Shown here: one piece after another, positions 47,946 to 60,941 of the stretch
How positions within the stretch are numbered: position 1 is the first letter of the stretch
How the letters are laid out: each line of letters begins with the position of its first letter
Position numbers and translations under genes: made by a program
Assembly (NCBI GenBank): GCA_003254925.1
Contig: QANZ01055228.1
Span: 143,541 to 207,540, forward strand
Source of the DNA: Chamaecrista fasciculata
Taxonomy: Eukaryota; Streptophyta; Magnoliopsida; Fabales; Fabaceae
Length of the DNA stretch: 64,000 nucleotides
Direction: 5' to 3'
Notes under the pieces: generated by a model
Told to the model about the DNA's origin: nothing
What the model saw: only the letters and a program-made list of their open reading frames with translations
The model's database searches: none

Positions 47946-48800
47946 ACTAATTTTGTCTCCAAATTTTACATTAACTATCAATTTTATCTCTAATTTTTCA
48001 CATATTATCAATTTTATCCTTTGACTAACTTCTTTTAATAAAGCTTAAAAGTTCATTTTGGTCCTAAATGTATGCCCTAATGCTCATTTTGGTCCATTAT
48101 GTTTCAAAATGTTCAAATTGGTCTAAATGTTGGCAAAATGTTTCATTTTGATCCAAACTATTAAATATGACTCGTTTCAAATTCAAATGTGATGGGTTTA
48201 GACTTTAGAACTACATATTGGTCTCAAAGAGGTCAAATCAGTTCTAAAAGTAAACTACTTGTTTCATGGTCAAACCAGCAAAGTTGTTCCTATCTCTCTC
48301 GTTTCAAATTCGAATGTGACGAATTCAGAGCTACGAGTGCCTTTTAACAAGTCATTTGAACTAGAAATGAGAGACGAGAGAAATATGACTAAATTCAATA
48401 ATTTGGAACCAAAATGAAACATTTTACTAACATTTAGGACCAAAAATGAAACATTTTGCTAACATTTATGACCAATTTAAATATTTTAAAACATAATAGA
48501 CCAAAAAGAACATTAGGATATACATTTAGGACCAAAATAAACCTTTAAACTTTAATAAATTAACGACAAATCATATTTTATTTTTCAATCTGAGTTAAGA
48601 TTTAAGACTTTTTTTTCTATCAATTTTACATTATCTTTCATTAGTCACATAGATTTTGTCGTTAATATTTGAGTAAAGTAAGAGTAAAGGATAAAATTAA
48701 CAAAAATGTAAAAGATTGAGGAGAAATTGACAGAAAAAAAAATTAAAAACAAAATTAACAACATTTATAAAGTTTGGAGACGAAATGAATGATTTATTTA
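47946..48800. repeat. Long foldback repeat, about 850 bp
   Basis: Inverted arms: 'actaattttgtctccaaa' near 47947 against 'tttggagacgaaatga' near 48770, and inward 'cattttggtcctaaatgtat' (48053) against 'atacatttaggaccaaaat' (48520). The centre (about 48180-48380) is non-coding. No clean target duplication was found. Confidence 0.65.
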
Positions 48801-48819
48801 TTTATTTATTTTTGGGAGC

Positions 48820-49183
48820 ATCTCGAGCTAGGAAGCATGGACACTTCATTTTGAGGGCGTGTCGCCGTGTCAGACACGTGTCAGTGTCCGACACCCGTAC
48901 GACACCGACACGACACATATTCATAAATTTTAGAATATAAATCAGTTTTTGGTGACTTTAACATGACATACAAGAGAAAATAATAATAGATATGACATAT
49001 ATTATGAATAAAAATTGTAATTTTTAAATTTTTCATTAAAAATTATGAATATTTAATTATTTATATATATAAATATATGCCGTGTCGTGTCATGTAATTT
49101 TGAGAGTTTGGCGTGTCGCTGTGTCCGTGTCCGTGTCCGTGTCGTGTCCCGTGTCAGTGTCCATGCTTCATAGATCTCGAGCT
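48820..49183. mobile_element. GTGTCC-rich foldback element with 10-bp target duplication
   Basis: The element 48830-49173 has inverted ends (ggaagcatggacac and gtgtccatgcttc). It is flanked by ATCTCGAGCT at 48820-48829 and 49174-49183. Subterminal regions stack GTGTC/GACAC units, for example three consecutive 'cgtgtc' near 49125-49145. It is non-coding; the 10-bp duplication suggests a Mutator-like class. Confidence 0.85.
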
Positions 49184-49825
49184 TCGCATCTTCATCGCCA
49201 CCGAGATTCCGCCACATAAGCATTCCGTATATCACACTGTGGGGTCCTCCTCATTTTCCTTTATTTTCTTTTTATCCTATCTTTAAAGCGGTGCGGACCT
49301 AGCAAACATATAAAGAGTATAGATATTTAATAAAGAGTATGTTTTATCCATTATTATTATTTTTTTGTTTTAAAATTATTTTTTTTAATAGAAAATTTAG
49401 GTGAGTATGTCTGTCAAGAGAGGATGAGAGTTTACAGATTGTCTATCAACATATTCCTTTGGAAAAGTAAAGAAACACTTTATTGAATTTGAATCAGCTC
49501 CTAATAAAACAAAGACAGTACAGTAGAATTTTTAGTTTTGTCAATGCTTGATGACGGTTTGAGTGCACATCAACAAGTAAAATTTTCTTCCAACATTACT
49601 ATGACGATGTATAGCTATAAATTAGCTTACTTTCTTATTATTGTCATCTAGGTTCTGCATAACATAATTCATCTGTGTTGCAAATTTGCCATAGTGTTTC
49701 TACATATACAATTAAGGCTAATTAATGAGAAATAGACATTTATATGAGATTCAATGGATGAATTAATTACAATGGACTGATTGCTATATATATATATATA
49801 TGCAAGGCATAGGGAGAAATACTGG
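49184..49825. other. 3' flank of the J-protein gene
   Basis: AT-rich with an (AT)n run at about 49785-49801. No other feature. Confidence 0.5.
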
Positions 49826-52800
49826 TCAGTTGCCCTTGTTAGAGGTTGCCTCTGGAAGTTTAATAGTGGGAGGCTTATCGACGCCTCTCCGGGAGTACTC
49901 CCTCCATCTGCGGGAGGCGGCAGCCGCTCTCTTTCCTCTCTCTTTCACTTCCTCCTCTGTAGAAACAACAAACAAGCATAAACAATAGATCCTCATATCA
50001 CAGTATCGCAATTTCTGAAGCACATGCACAATGTAGAACCATAATTTGCTTAGTACTGGTTAGCTGCTTAAACTTTACAAGTATTATTAATTCTTTACAA
50101 AATCACTGTGTTACGGAAATGCCAATATAAAGTTATGAATCACCAGGACACAAATTGGAAACTTTGGTATTTAGAGTTGGGGTATTTCATACACAGAAAA
50201 AGCTTTCATTTTATAAAGAAAAATTGACTATCCTTGCCACCCTTCCTTACCTTTTAAACTAATTGCGGTGTGTCAAGAAAATAGATTAATTTTTTTTCAA
50301 TAAAAATGTTAAGAATTATTTTTACTACAAAATAGCTTAAATATTGATAAAGTGTTTTAAAATTATATAAAAGAATTGAGGTATTTAAATATTTAAAAAT
50401 TGTTAAGAAAAAAAAGATTAATTTTTTATAAGTGGGTGTGTGTATTAGGAAACAAGCATGTCTATGACTCTATGTCTGTACGCAAGTGCATTCACGAATT
50501 ATGTACCTAAAAGTTATTTCTAAAAGTTATGAATTAATTGAAATATTTCTAAAAGTTATTTTTTTCCTCTTAAATTTCTTCATTCAATCACAACACAATA
50601 CTTCAATTTTGGTAGATAGATGAACTTTTGTCAACTATGCTTCTTCAAAAGTTTAGTCATTTCTTCATACCTGAACTTTTGTAGTCTTTTGGTTTGCCCC
50701 AGAGGTTGTCCCAGTATGAATCTGTTTGGTCAGAACCTTTCTGCTTCGTCATTCTAATTTTTGCTTTTTGCTGAAACAGATTAATAAGTGTTTAATTATG
50801 CTGCCAACTAAACTAGAATAATGTGAACAGCATGTTTATACATGGTGAAAGTACTGGGAAATCACGACAAATTTTATACCATGAGAAAGAAACACTGTAA
50901 TGCTAGACAGGAACTAATCTGATGTAAAGATTTTTATCAATTCAAAACACCCATCACATTAATGTGAAACATACAGGAGCCCCTTATCTTGCCAAATGTA
51001 AGACTTTCAGTTAACTGTGTACAAGAGTCCCGAGACTGCATTGGAATAATTACCATATTCACAAATTATATCAAAGCTAAGATAAGAAGAATTTTGTTCA
51101 GATGTATAATTTGCTAAGCCACTCAATCACCTATAATCTTGGGAATCATTAGCTACAAGGTACAAGTTGTTGGTAATGGTTACAGAATATATAAACATGG
51201 TCCTGGACCAATGCATCAAGAACGTGTATAAGTAATACTAAACAGAAAAAAGGTTAGTTTTTCTTAACAATCGATCTACTTTCCACATAATGGCAGATCA
51301 AAACATCCAATATAAATAATTGCACGTATTACTGCAAGAACATATAAGTTGCATTCAGAAGAACAACAGCATGTACACAAGCAATTCTTCACATGATAGT
51401 CAGAAAAGGTGGATTGGAGTATAAGATTTCTTACTAAAACTTTTGCCTGCCTCTTCTCCCACCGGGAGCTTGCCTGAAATTAGCAAGTATGGACCATGTT
51501 ACACGACCACAGTAACCTATAACAGAGTTAACCCATAAGCCAATGTGGCACTCTTACCATTCTAAATACATCACTTGATGATCCCATTCCAGCAAGCATG
51601 AGGGCAACCTGTTCATATTTAAAAGAGAGTAAATATACAAAGAGCATAAAAGAGCTTAATTAGATAGTAAGCATTTTCATGTCCAGATCCCCTTCTTTAA
51701 TAGGAGTAAAACATTTTTCACATTATAATAATTAAAAAAGTTAGACTAATCTAATTCATTTTGTTTAGCTTCAGAGTAGAAGTTTTGATTGTCTTTAATT
51801 TAAAATGAAGCTTCTATTTGGAAAGAAGATATTAATTATCTAAAGAGAGAAGTAGAAAGCTAGATACTCCAAATTCTCTAAGAATAAAGACAAGAGATGA
51901 TGATATTATCTTAAGATGAAGAATGCATAGTAAACTAGAATAAATAGATTTTCTACCTAAGGCCTTACATTGACTCTTTCTACCCGGCGCATTTCATCTT
52001 CGAGTAATGATAGTTGTGCCGCAGATGTCCAATGAATGCAGTCAACAGGGCTGATACAGAAAAATCTTTTGTTAAATTTCTTTTGGTGAAGAAAATTACC
52101 TTAGTTGCTTCACCAGAAATTCTATCGTCAAAGCAGAAGTTCTAATATTCAAGTATCCAACAGCATCGATAGAAAGACAATTCCTACATCAATCTATGAT
52201 AAACCAATAAACCTATGAATGGTCGGGGTCCACTGGCCCAGATTCTGACTAAAAATTTTCAGTTGGAAGACATTTTGATACCTTGATATCTAGCCAACTT
52301 GTTATTATTATTATTTGTTTCTTGACCAGATTACCTTGTCAACAAGATCACAATATAAAGCCTCATCCCACTTGGAAAAAAATTTAGATTATGGCATCAG
52401 AACAAGACCATATAAAGAAAAGAAACAAAACAATCAAATACCCAAGTTCCAAGTCCACTACACTCCTGAATAGTCAATTGATTTCATGAAAAAATATATA
52501 ATTGTTGCAATCCTAAAGCGCTACAGAATAATGAGTTAGCAATTTAGCATGACACCTGAATGCATCTCTAGACTAATGAGTATAATCTTGAAAATATAAT
52601 AATTTAAATGAGAAAAGAATAAAGAGGCTTTATGTTTAAGACTAAAGAGACTTAAACATATAATTCTTTAGAATAAAAACCTTGTGACAGTTAGAAAATA
52701 GCTATACTATAGTACTAGATTAATTATACTTGCGGTAAATTACAGATATAAACAAATGGCATTTAGAGTGTGCACATACGCTTACCAACTCTCAATAGCC

Positions 52801-54742
52801 TGTTGAACCAATTCAGACTTCCCGCACTGGCTATATGCTCTGGCTCTTCCAAAGTCTTCCTCTATTGCAAACACATCAGGGGCTACGTTGGCACAATTTT
52901 TGCAGCCTGTTCAGGAATTCACAATGCAATTACATTATATGCTTTGTAAGAGTTCAAGTTGAACTAGAAAGGCATTTTAGATGATTCATTGTCATTCAAT
53001 AAAGTCAATGAAGCATTGTTGAAGCTAGGCCTGGCAATTGTGACCAAACCAATTAAATACTATGTTAAAATTTAGTGTGTCAAAATACTACCCATTAATA
53101 TTAAGGTTATAATGGATCACGATCATCTGTTGTACTTCACTATTTGACTTTTTAGTATCAAAATTGTTTTCAGAACTAAATGGATTAAGTTTAAATATCA
53201 AATTAGATACATTTGATGCAGTATATCATCTGTTATAGAGAATTTCTTTTGTATTGAAGAATGGAATATAATTTAAGGGATATGCAAATCTGTGGACACA
53301 ACACTTAATTGTAATACAACTTACAGAGCAAACCTCTTTTGACTATTCTTCTTCAATTCTCAGTTTCATTACTTGATTCATTTGGGTTTGAAAATGTCTA
53401 GTACTTAGGAACAATGGTTTAATATAAATTCCCAAATAGATATTAGCATAGTACTTCAATCTAAATTCTCGAATAATGACTTATTCCTCACAGATTCAAA
53501 TATCACTTTCTTTAAAAGAAGCATTATATTAAAAAAACATAAACAGATGGCGACATTAAGTTCTCATAAAAGATATTTGGTGTCTGATCGAAATTTAGGT
53601 AACAATGTAAGCGTGAGTAAAACTGTAATTTACCTATGCAGCTGAATTCATCAACGAAGACATGATCCTTTGGAAGAGAGTCATCCAGAAAAGGATTGAC
53701 TGAAGTCAAAGAGTACCCATGAATTTCATCATAAACCATCCGCTGAACAGGATCACTCAGTACCTGCACTGCAATAGTCAATCTACCTATAATAAAAGTA
53801 AATATAATTTTCTTAAATCTCAAATATTAGATTTATTCCAAAATGAACCCACCTCATATACTTCATTGATAAACATGCAGAAATTTGTGGTCTCAGGATC
53901 ATCGCCACTCAAGTCTGGATGGCAAGCTTTCATGCAATCATAGTATGCCTTCTTAATCTGCTGTGGTGTGGCATCTGGAAGCTAATAACACAAACCATTT
54001 CATTTCATCATACAATAGGCAGAGCAAAATCTACCCAGCTTTAACATATGAATTTGCCTAACTATTGTCATCTTAATAAAAAAAAAATTACTCAAATACC
54101 CACCTATGATTTCCTTTAGGAAAAACATTCAGATCATGGACAGCACTAAGACTGAAGGTTGTACTAAAGCGTACATCTTCTAGGAGTCAAGTTCAAGACA
54201 AAAAGTCCTATTTTATTTTCGATCATAAATGAACTGTATAACATCATTTTAGTACCTTAAAAATGTAAAACTAGAACAAAACCACACTAGGAACCTATAA
54301 AGCACGGCTACTTCAAAAACAAAGCAGTATCACGCATGCATCACACACACACACTATGACATTATAAAACTCAGTTAACTATCAAACCGACAATTATACC
54401 AGTTTTCGAGGACTGAAATTAGGTTTCTATAATCCTTTAAATTCACAAACTCTCTTGGGGATTTGAAAAGTTTGAGCAGGAATTAAAGAGAGAGAGGGAA
54501 TATAAGAGTACCAGTCCCAAAACTGCATAATAATCATCAGCAACAGCATCAGTGAGAGAAGTAGAATCCTCGGCGGCAACCCTAACCCTTGCAAAACCTC
54601 TTCGTTTTCCACCATGATTCCCAAACTTCAAAGGACTCGACGTCCTTGGTAGAATCGGCCATGAGCTTCTAGAACACAGATTCAACAGTGGATTATGGAC
54701 TTTAACAGCCTCTGTGTATACAGGAGATAGTAAATGAGCCAT
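49826..54742 (-). CDS. DJC77: Plastid-type J-domain/4Fe-4S ferredoxin-like protein (DJC77-like)
   Basis: Nine exons by GT/AG signals and phase: 54512-54742, 53853-53981, 53634-53763, 52786-52906, 51969-52050, 51558-51608, 51435-51473, 50671-50770, 49826-49956, totalling 337 residues. Residues 1-60 are Ser/Arg-rich and acid-poor, like a chloroplast transit peptide. The J domain runs from DDYYAVLGL (69) and contains HPD at 98-100, so it can stimulate an Hsp70. A ferredoxin-like domain has cysteines 162, 165, 168 and 204 (CIGCKNC, then CPVDCIHW), the pattern for one 4Fe-4S cluster. The C-terminus is basic (KRAAAASRRWREYSRRGVD). Plants have a few such J/ferredoxin proteins (DJC76, DJC77, DJC82). 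Length and the MAHLLSPV start fit DJC77 best. It probably acts in the plastid stroma or at thylakoids; substrates are not evident. Confidence 0.92.
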
Positions 54743-56518
54743 TCAGAATCGAAATTTTTAGTGGAATAGGAAAGAGATGCGAGAAATAAAATGAAAAAGA
54801 ATGTGTGGAACGTTGGTGATATTTTTGCAGTGTAGTGTTGATTTAATTTTTTGAGGAGGAAGAATTTTTGGCGTACAAGTAGAAGAGTGTAATGCTGACA
54901 TGGAAAATTCTAAGCCTAAGAATTCGGTTGAGAAGAATCTAGCTGTGGAAGAACGAGGCAAAGTGCGTTCTACACTCTTTGAATTGAATCTGGCACGTGT
55001 CACTCAATTATGTTTACAATTGTTTCAAGCAAGAGTTTTATCGTTTTGCCAAATCGGTGAAACATATCTCTCTCTAGGGAAGGGACAGCAAAAACTTTCG
55101 GATTTAAATGGGCTACAAAATCAAGTATTTTGTTGTAAATTATACAGAATATTATCACTTTAATTATATAAAAAATGGAGTAATTACTTGCATTTGATAA
55201 AACCTACATTAATTTAAGAGACTTTCGAGATTGAATGCCTACATAATATGAGGTGCAAACTTATGAGCCCTTTAAATAAGGATGCTCAAATGTTAATGAG
55301 GATAGTTGCAGGGAATTATGGTAGTTATTGACTGTTTAGTGAGTTGTTAAACTAGGTTTACCGCAAGTGAAAAAGTTGTTGAGATATTGACCAAGTCATG
55401 ATTTATTGTTATGATTGGACAATTTTATGTTGAAAGTTTAGGTTAGTCTAAAGTGCTAGTCTAAAATGCACAGTTTCATTTTTTACATGAGATGTAACTG
55501 TTTTCGTGGCATAATTATATTCATTAATATAATTTAATGCTAAAAAATAATAATTTTTTAACTGATCAAAACTGTGTATGAGTTACATCACTAATTACAT
55601 ACAACTAATTTGGCTCATGATTCATTACATCTCAAAATCAAACTTTACATTATAGTCTAATTCAGTTTTTCCTTGTCAATGGGAATGACTTAAATTGGGT
55701 AATTCCTTTGAGCTTGTTAATATTATAAGAAATAATCACAGTATTTATAAACTACAGTGTTATTTGTGATGAGCGAGGCATTGATAGATTGGCGTTCACT
55801 CATTGTTTTGTACTTATCAAAGCAAGAAAGGTGTTTATTTATCTTAAAAAGATGCATTTGAGTGTAGTGTTTATTTATCTTAAAAAGATGCATTTGATAG
55901 ATTGACAGTCACAAGTCACAACACTTGCGAAGTGAAGGGAGATTTTGTTCATTGGACAATCGCAATAGACCGTTGCAATATTTGATAGCGATTGGTGTTT
56001 ATACTCAATAGACTTATTTTATAAGTGGAGATTTTGAATAACTCTGAGAAAATTTCACTTTTCTTGTGAGGATAGTAGCCTTTAAGAACTCATAAATAAG
56101 GTCTTCATGCCTTCCAAGTGTTGCTCTACTAGGTCCCAAGTAGCATGCTATTTTAGAAATTATGGAATCTGTCAACTGTGCAGAACTTTACCTTGCTACT
56201 AAAAAGCTGGCACTGAAAGTGCTGGGGAGGGTTTGTTTTGCGACAATAAACACAAATCAAGAAGAGTATTGAAATTTTTAGAGAATCAAGAATAAAAAGA
56301 ATCAAATGTTTTATGAGCCCAGCACGAAGTGCCTTCTTTTCTGTCAAACTTCTTTTTAAATGCTATGAAAATCCTTATCAGTTTCCTTCAACAAGCCTTT
56401 TTCTTTATTTAAAAAAAATTGCAAAAAAAAAACAATTAAAAAAGGTTATTTTAAAATAATAATAAAAAAAAAATAACCTCGACCAAGTAGAAACCCAACA
56501 GACGAGCACTGCTAGATA
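54743..56518. other. Promoter of the J-protein gene and intergenic DNA
   Basis: 54743-55000 is the likely leader and promoter. The rest is AT-rich with one short tandem duplication and no gene. Confidence 0.5.
55831..55897. repeat. 36-bp tandem duplication
   Basis: The phrase gtgtttatttatcttaaaaa and the next 11 bases occur at 55831 and again at 55867, identical. Confidence 0.9.
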
Positions 56519-57484
56519 AAGATCATAGGCTTAAGTGCACTTTTGGTCCCATAACTATGATAAAGGTTTCATTTTGGTCCCATAACTTTTTTTGTTGCAA
56601 TTTTGGTCCCATAACTATGACAAAGTTTTCATTTTGGTTCCATAACTTTTTTTGTTGCAATTTTGGTCCCATAACTATGACGAAGGTTTCATTTTGGTCC
56701 CATAACTTTTTTTGTTGCAATTTTGGTCTCATAACTTCTCAAAAGGTTCCACCGTTAGTCTCTTGATGAATTCCATCCATATTTAGCCGTTAAGTATGAC
56801 GTGGCATAGTAACTAGGATCATGATGTGACAAAATAAGATGAAGTGGACTGAAATAGGATCTATATGCAACATATTAAAACTTATCTATATCCAACCACA
56901 AAATATACAAAGAGTGGTACTGACAAGGACCAATCTGGTGGGAAAGAAGAGACTTCAAGGAGAAGGCGCCGACGAAGTCGATGGGATCCTCAGCCGGAGT
57001 TGAACGACCAAAGCGGCGGCGACGGCGAATCAGGAAACGGAACGAGGAAGAGGAAGTCCCGTTGGGCTGACGAGGAAGAGGAAGTATCACTCTTTGTATA
57101 TATTTGGTTGGGTATAGATAAGTTTTAATATGTTGCATATAGATCCTATTTCAGTTCGTTTCATCTTATTTTGCCACATCATGATCCTAGTCACTATGCC
57201 ACGTCATACTTAACGGCTAAATATGAATGGAATTCACCAAGGGACTAACAGTGGAACCTTTTGAGATGTTATGGGACCAAAATTGCAACAAAAAAAGTTA
57301 TGGGACCAAAATGAAACCTTTGTCATAGTTATGGGACTAAAATTGCAACAAAAAAAGTTATGGGACCAAAATGAAACCTTTGTCATAGTTATGGGACCAA
57401 AATTGCAACCAAAAAAGTTATGGGACCAAAATGAAACCTTTGTCATAGTTTTGGGACCAAAAGTGCACTTAAGCCAAGATCATA
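56519..57484. mobile_element. Pack-type foldback MULE carrying an SF1 gene fragment
   Basis: The element 56528-57475 (948 bp) is flanked by a perfect 9-bp duplication AAGATCATA (56519-56527, 57476-57484). Ends are GGCTTAAGTGCACTTTTGG and its complement. Each arm is about 390 bp and carries three or four tandem units built on 'ttttggtcccataac', followed by a non-repetitive part up to 56920 and from 57084. Only about 160 bp between the arms is unique, and that piece is host-gene-like. The arms make open frames such as repeated 'GPKLQQKKLWDQNE', which are repeat artefacts. Confidence 0.93.
56921..57083 (+). pseudogene. Captured fragment of splicing factor SF1/branchpoint-binding protein
   Basis: Read on the plus strand, the loop encodes an uninterrupted segment with [18 protein letters not shown] and [15 protein letters not shown]. 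Plant SF1 proteins carry the same order near their N-terminus: an Arg-rich SRWDP box, an acidic spacer, then RKRKSRWAD. Such basic-SRW motifs are U2AF-ligand motifs, the part of SF1 that binds U2AF65. The KH, zinc-knuckle and RRM regions are absent. The frame stays open into the right arm (stop near 57126), so a transcript could give a short chimeric peptide from ATG 56865. Confidence 0.8.
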
Positions 57485-57767
57485 AGAATATCATGAAGTG
57501 CATATTTACATAGTAGCATATAAAACGTTATCCCAAAGTATTACAACATCCCATCTCACCATTTCCAACAATCTTTGGGAGATTTCGCATATATTGCAAA
57601 TACCCGTGAACTAGCTAATAAAACCATACAGTAATTTGTCTTCAGATCATCTCATATACATCTCATTCCTTCTAAAAACATATTCATGGATAAGGAAGCA
57701 GATAAAATAGATCTCAAATGATAAGAAAGTTCGACAAATTTACAATGCAATACCGCCACAAGGGGTT

Positions 57768-60299
57768 TTAGTGTCGTTTTACCAGGACCACCATGACAAC
57801 CAGTACTGCCAATCCCATGAAAGTTCTTGCATCCGTGAAGATTGTTCTTGGTTTTCCATCGCCATCCGACCCTGTTTTCTCAGGGTCTAAGAACCCGAAT
57901 AATGTCTGAAAGTAATTTGAGACACTGCCTACCATTTCAGCTATTTTAAGCTTGATATTTTGCATTGCATCCATGAAACGATTTCTTGGGCTCTTAGTTT
58001 CTTCAGAATCTGGCAACTCTTCCAATTTTATGGAGGATTTCTCAACTTCGACACCAGGAGCTACAGCAGAATAATCTAAAGATCAGATAAGTGACAGAAG
58101 TCATGAAAGAAAGCAGACATATCAAATGATAATTACCTGTCTTCTCTGACTGAACGAAATTCTGAAGTGTAGGGTTTTGCATGATTGCATTCCAAACATT
58201 GGCGTCGGAAACAATAGAAGCCACAACATTCTGGTTTAAGCCATACACAGTGAAATATATCAAGCCAATCACAGGACCCAAGCTTGGAATTAGTAAGAGA
58301 AAATTTTACTTTCTAGTTCTTAAATTTATCTCAAAAATACGATTTGATCCTCAAATATTTGAAATACATTTTTTGGTCCCTAATTTTTTTTATAAACATA
58401 AACTATTTAGTCCCCACAAATAATATTTGAAAGTCTAAATAGTTGGTGTGTATAAAATATAAATAAACCAGGGACCAAAATATATATTTCCAATATCCAT
58501 AGACTAAATTGTAATTTTGCAACAAATGCAGGGGCCAAAAAATAGGTTTACTCATTAGTAAACCGCTATCAGATTTTGCATGAAACTGGATTGTTGATGA
58601 ATTTAAGCTATGCAGTGATTCGTATTTTATTTTGAGATAAAATGAATCAATCAGTGACTACTCACCTGAGCCTCAGTACTTCCACTGAGATACTTAAGAG
58701 CCTGAAGAGCATGCTTTGGCACCTCAGGAGTTGGGACAAGTTCAGTGGCCGAAGTTTTAGTCTCCAGCTCAGAATGAAGAGATGGAACAGGGACTTCCAA
58801 ATCATCAGGAGAATACTTAAGCGTGTTGGAAGAACAAGAGGACAGGAATATACTGAAATTTTTTTAAAAAAATGACCTTAGGAGAAAATTGACAAGATAC
58901 TTAAATTATGTATTTCATGAAATCAGGAAAAAGAAATGTCTCTCACCAGAGGCATTCAGTAACACTAATAAACATTTAAGGTCCAAGCCAAAAAAACCTA
59001 ACTAATTACACAATGATCATCTCTTCATAGATCAAGACGAGGCATTCCAGCTTGATTCTTGAGAGTTGAGACAGAGAACCTAATAATTGACTCTTCATAA
59101 TCCAGCTACTATGTGCAGAGAATCATGACATTACTCTAAAACCATTTGATATATATGGACTTCCATTAATCATACCCAGTCAAGATACTCCCTACTTCGC
59201 AAAACGGCAAAAGCATATTCGATATTCATCATCATGGAACAAATTTATATAGGGAAAATCAGAGTAATAAAATAGCTGATTTTTATGGCACAAGATATTT
59301 GGATTTGATCCTTACTGACGTGGGAGTCTTTCTGTGCACAAGTCAGTAATGACTATAACCATGATAAATCTATTTCCACTGCCAGCTTTTAACGAACATA
59401 GGGCTAACAAGAATTCAGTATACCAAGCAACAACAATACCGCCATTGGTATGTACAATAATGATTCTTTCTGAAAGGTTCCATTTCCAAGTAGCACAAGT
59501 GCATACCATATTTTTTTTCTTTAGGAAAATTATATTTTGGTACTCTTATGATTGCACGAAATCACATTGGTAGTATAAGGTTCAAAAATTTGCATTAAGA
59601 TGAAACGATTCAGAGTATGCATTTTCACCTAGCATGTACAAAATTAAAAAGAGTAAACTAATAATTTGGTCCTTGAAATATCACCGAGCATATCAAAATA
59701 TACTAATTAGTCCTTTTTATGTACTAAATAGTAAACCGTTTTAATATTCCAGGGACTGAAAAGTATGCCATTTTGATCTTACAGAACTAAATTATATATT
59801 TCAATCTTTTAGGACCGAGTTGTGAGCTCAGTGACCTTTGAGGGACCAAATTGTTAGTTTACTCAATTAAAAATAATTCATCGATTCTTAGAAATTGGAA
59901 ATAGAAACCCTAAGTCGAAAAGATCGTAATAGAGAGAAGAAGTGAATACTTATCAATAGCTTCTTTCAAATCTAAGGTGGCGTCCTTGGCCTCCTGAAAG
60001 TTGGGCACAGCATCGAAGACAACCCTAGGCATGGGCTCTTCGTCTCGCATAATCAGTTCATAGTGATCGGCAAATTCCCAATCATCCAAGGATGATGCAG
60101 TGTGCCATGGAGCCGGCGTCACTTCAGCGGCGGCAGCTTTCACTTCCTGCGACGAGAGGGCCGCCGACGACGCAGGCTGCGAAGCCTTAAATAGCGACTG
60201 CTCGGCAAGCGGTGCCGGCGGCGCACCCCTGAGTCGCGCGGCGGAAACGCCGATTCCGGCGACCTTGGCCGCGCTGCGCATAACACCTCCGCCTCCCAT
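57768..60299 (-). CDS. Conserved plant protein with C-terminal membrane anchor, function unknown
   Basis: Four exons, 59950-60299, 58666-58852, 58137-58230, 57768-58060, give 307 residues with closing phases. I use the ATG at 60299 (MGGGGVMRSAAK); an in-frame GTG lies just upstream. The N-terminal 60 residues are Ala/Pro/Ser-rich, like an organelle-targeting or disordered region. DDWEFADHYELIMRDEEPMPRVVFDAVP is a compact conserved-looking block. Exon 3 holds NVVASIVSDANVWNAIMQNP. Residues about 285-304 (TFMGLAVLVVMVVLV) are a single hydrophobic span ending KRH, like a tail anchor. I do not recognise a named family, but the exon structure and composition are those of a real gene. Intron 2 contains a MITE. 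Confidence 0.82.
58289..58561. mobile_element. MITE in an intron, 8-bp target duplication
   Basis: The element 58297-58553 is flanked by ATTAGTAA on both sides. Arms match inverted: 'acattttttggtcccta' (58367) against 'gggaccaaaatatatat' (58472), and ends 'gagaaaattttac' against 'ggtttactc'. It lies in intron 2 of the tail-anchored protein gene. Confidence 0.75.
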
Positions 60300-60817
60300 G
60301 ATCACTTACTTCAAACTCTGCAGAAAGGGGAGGATAGATAGATAAACTGATAAAGATCAAAGGTCAAAATGTGTGGGTTCAGGTAATTATAAGCGAGGGT
60401 GTCGATTGAGAGGGCCCGGGCCCACAAGGTGTGAAATGGATAAGGTTGACTGAATGCAGTAAACCTAATGAGTACCCCAAGTGAGTATACAAAATCTAAT
60501 TCAAATTTACCAAAATGACGAGGAAGATCTAAAGAAATTAGGCCAAAGTCCTATTTTGGTCCCCCATTTATGCTCAGTGTTCCAAATTGGTCCCCCAGTT
60601 ATTTTTCGTTCCATATTAGTCCCCCAGTTATGCAAAACTTAACGAAGTTGGTCCCTCTAACAGTTTCCATCCATTTTTCTGTTAAAAAAAAAAGACAAAA
60701 TTAATTTTTAACTCCTAAAAGTTTAATTTTTTTGCATCAAGGACCTTTTTCTCTATAATAGGACCAAAATGTAAGAAATAAGAAATAACTTGGGGTTTTA
60801 GTTTATTTCACAAAAAG

Positions 60818-60821
<4 letters not shown>

Positions 60822-60889
<68 letters not shown>
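60822..60889. repeat. (TC)n microsatellite at inner edge of left arm
   Basis: About 34 uninterrupted TC dinucleotides. The mirror (GA)n lies at 61462-61507 and is shorter. Confidence 0.97.
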
Positions 60890-60891
<2 letters not shown>

Positions 60892-60941
60892 GAGGAATTA
60901 TTTTATGAAGAAGATGAACTTAATTAATCCCAAAGCCACGA

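Noticed and set aside
53719..53943. Plus-strand 74-codon ORF over the J-protein exons
   Set aside because: Antisense to exons 2 and 3 of a gene with convincing splice sites and domains.
56523..57513. Repetitive peptides of the type GPKLQQKKLWDQNE on both strands
   Set aside because: They come from tandem arm units of a foldback transposon read in a frame without stops; no gene signals.
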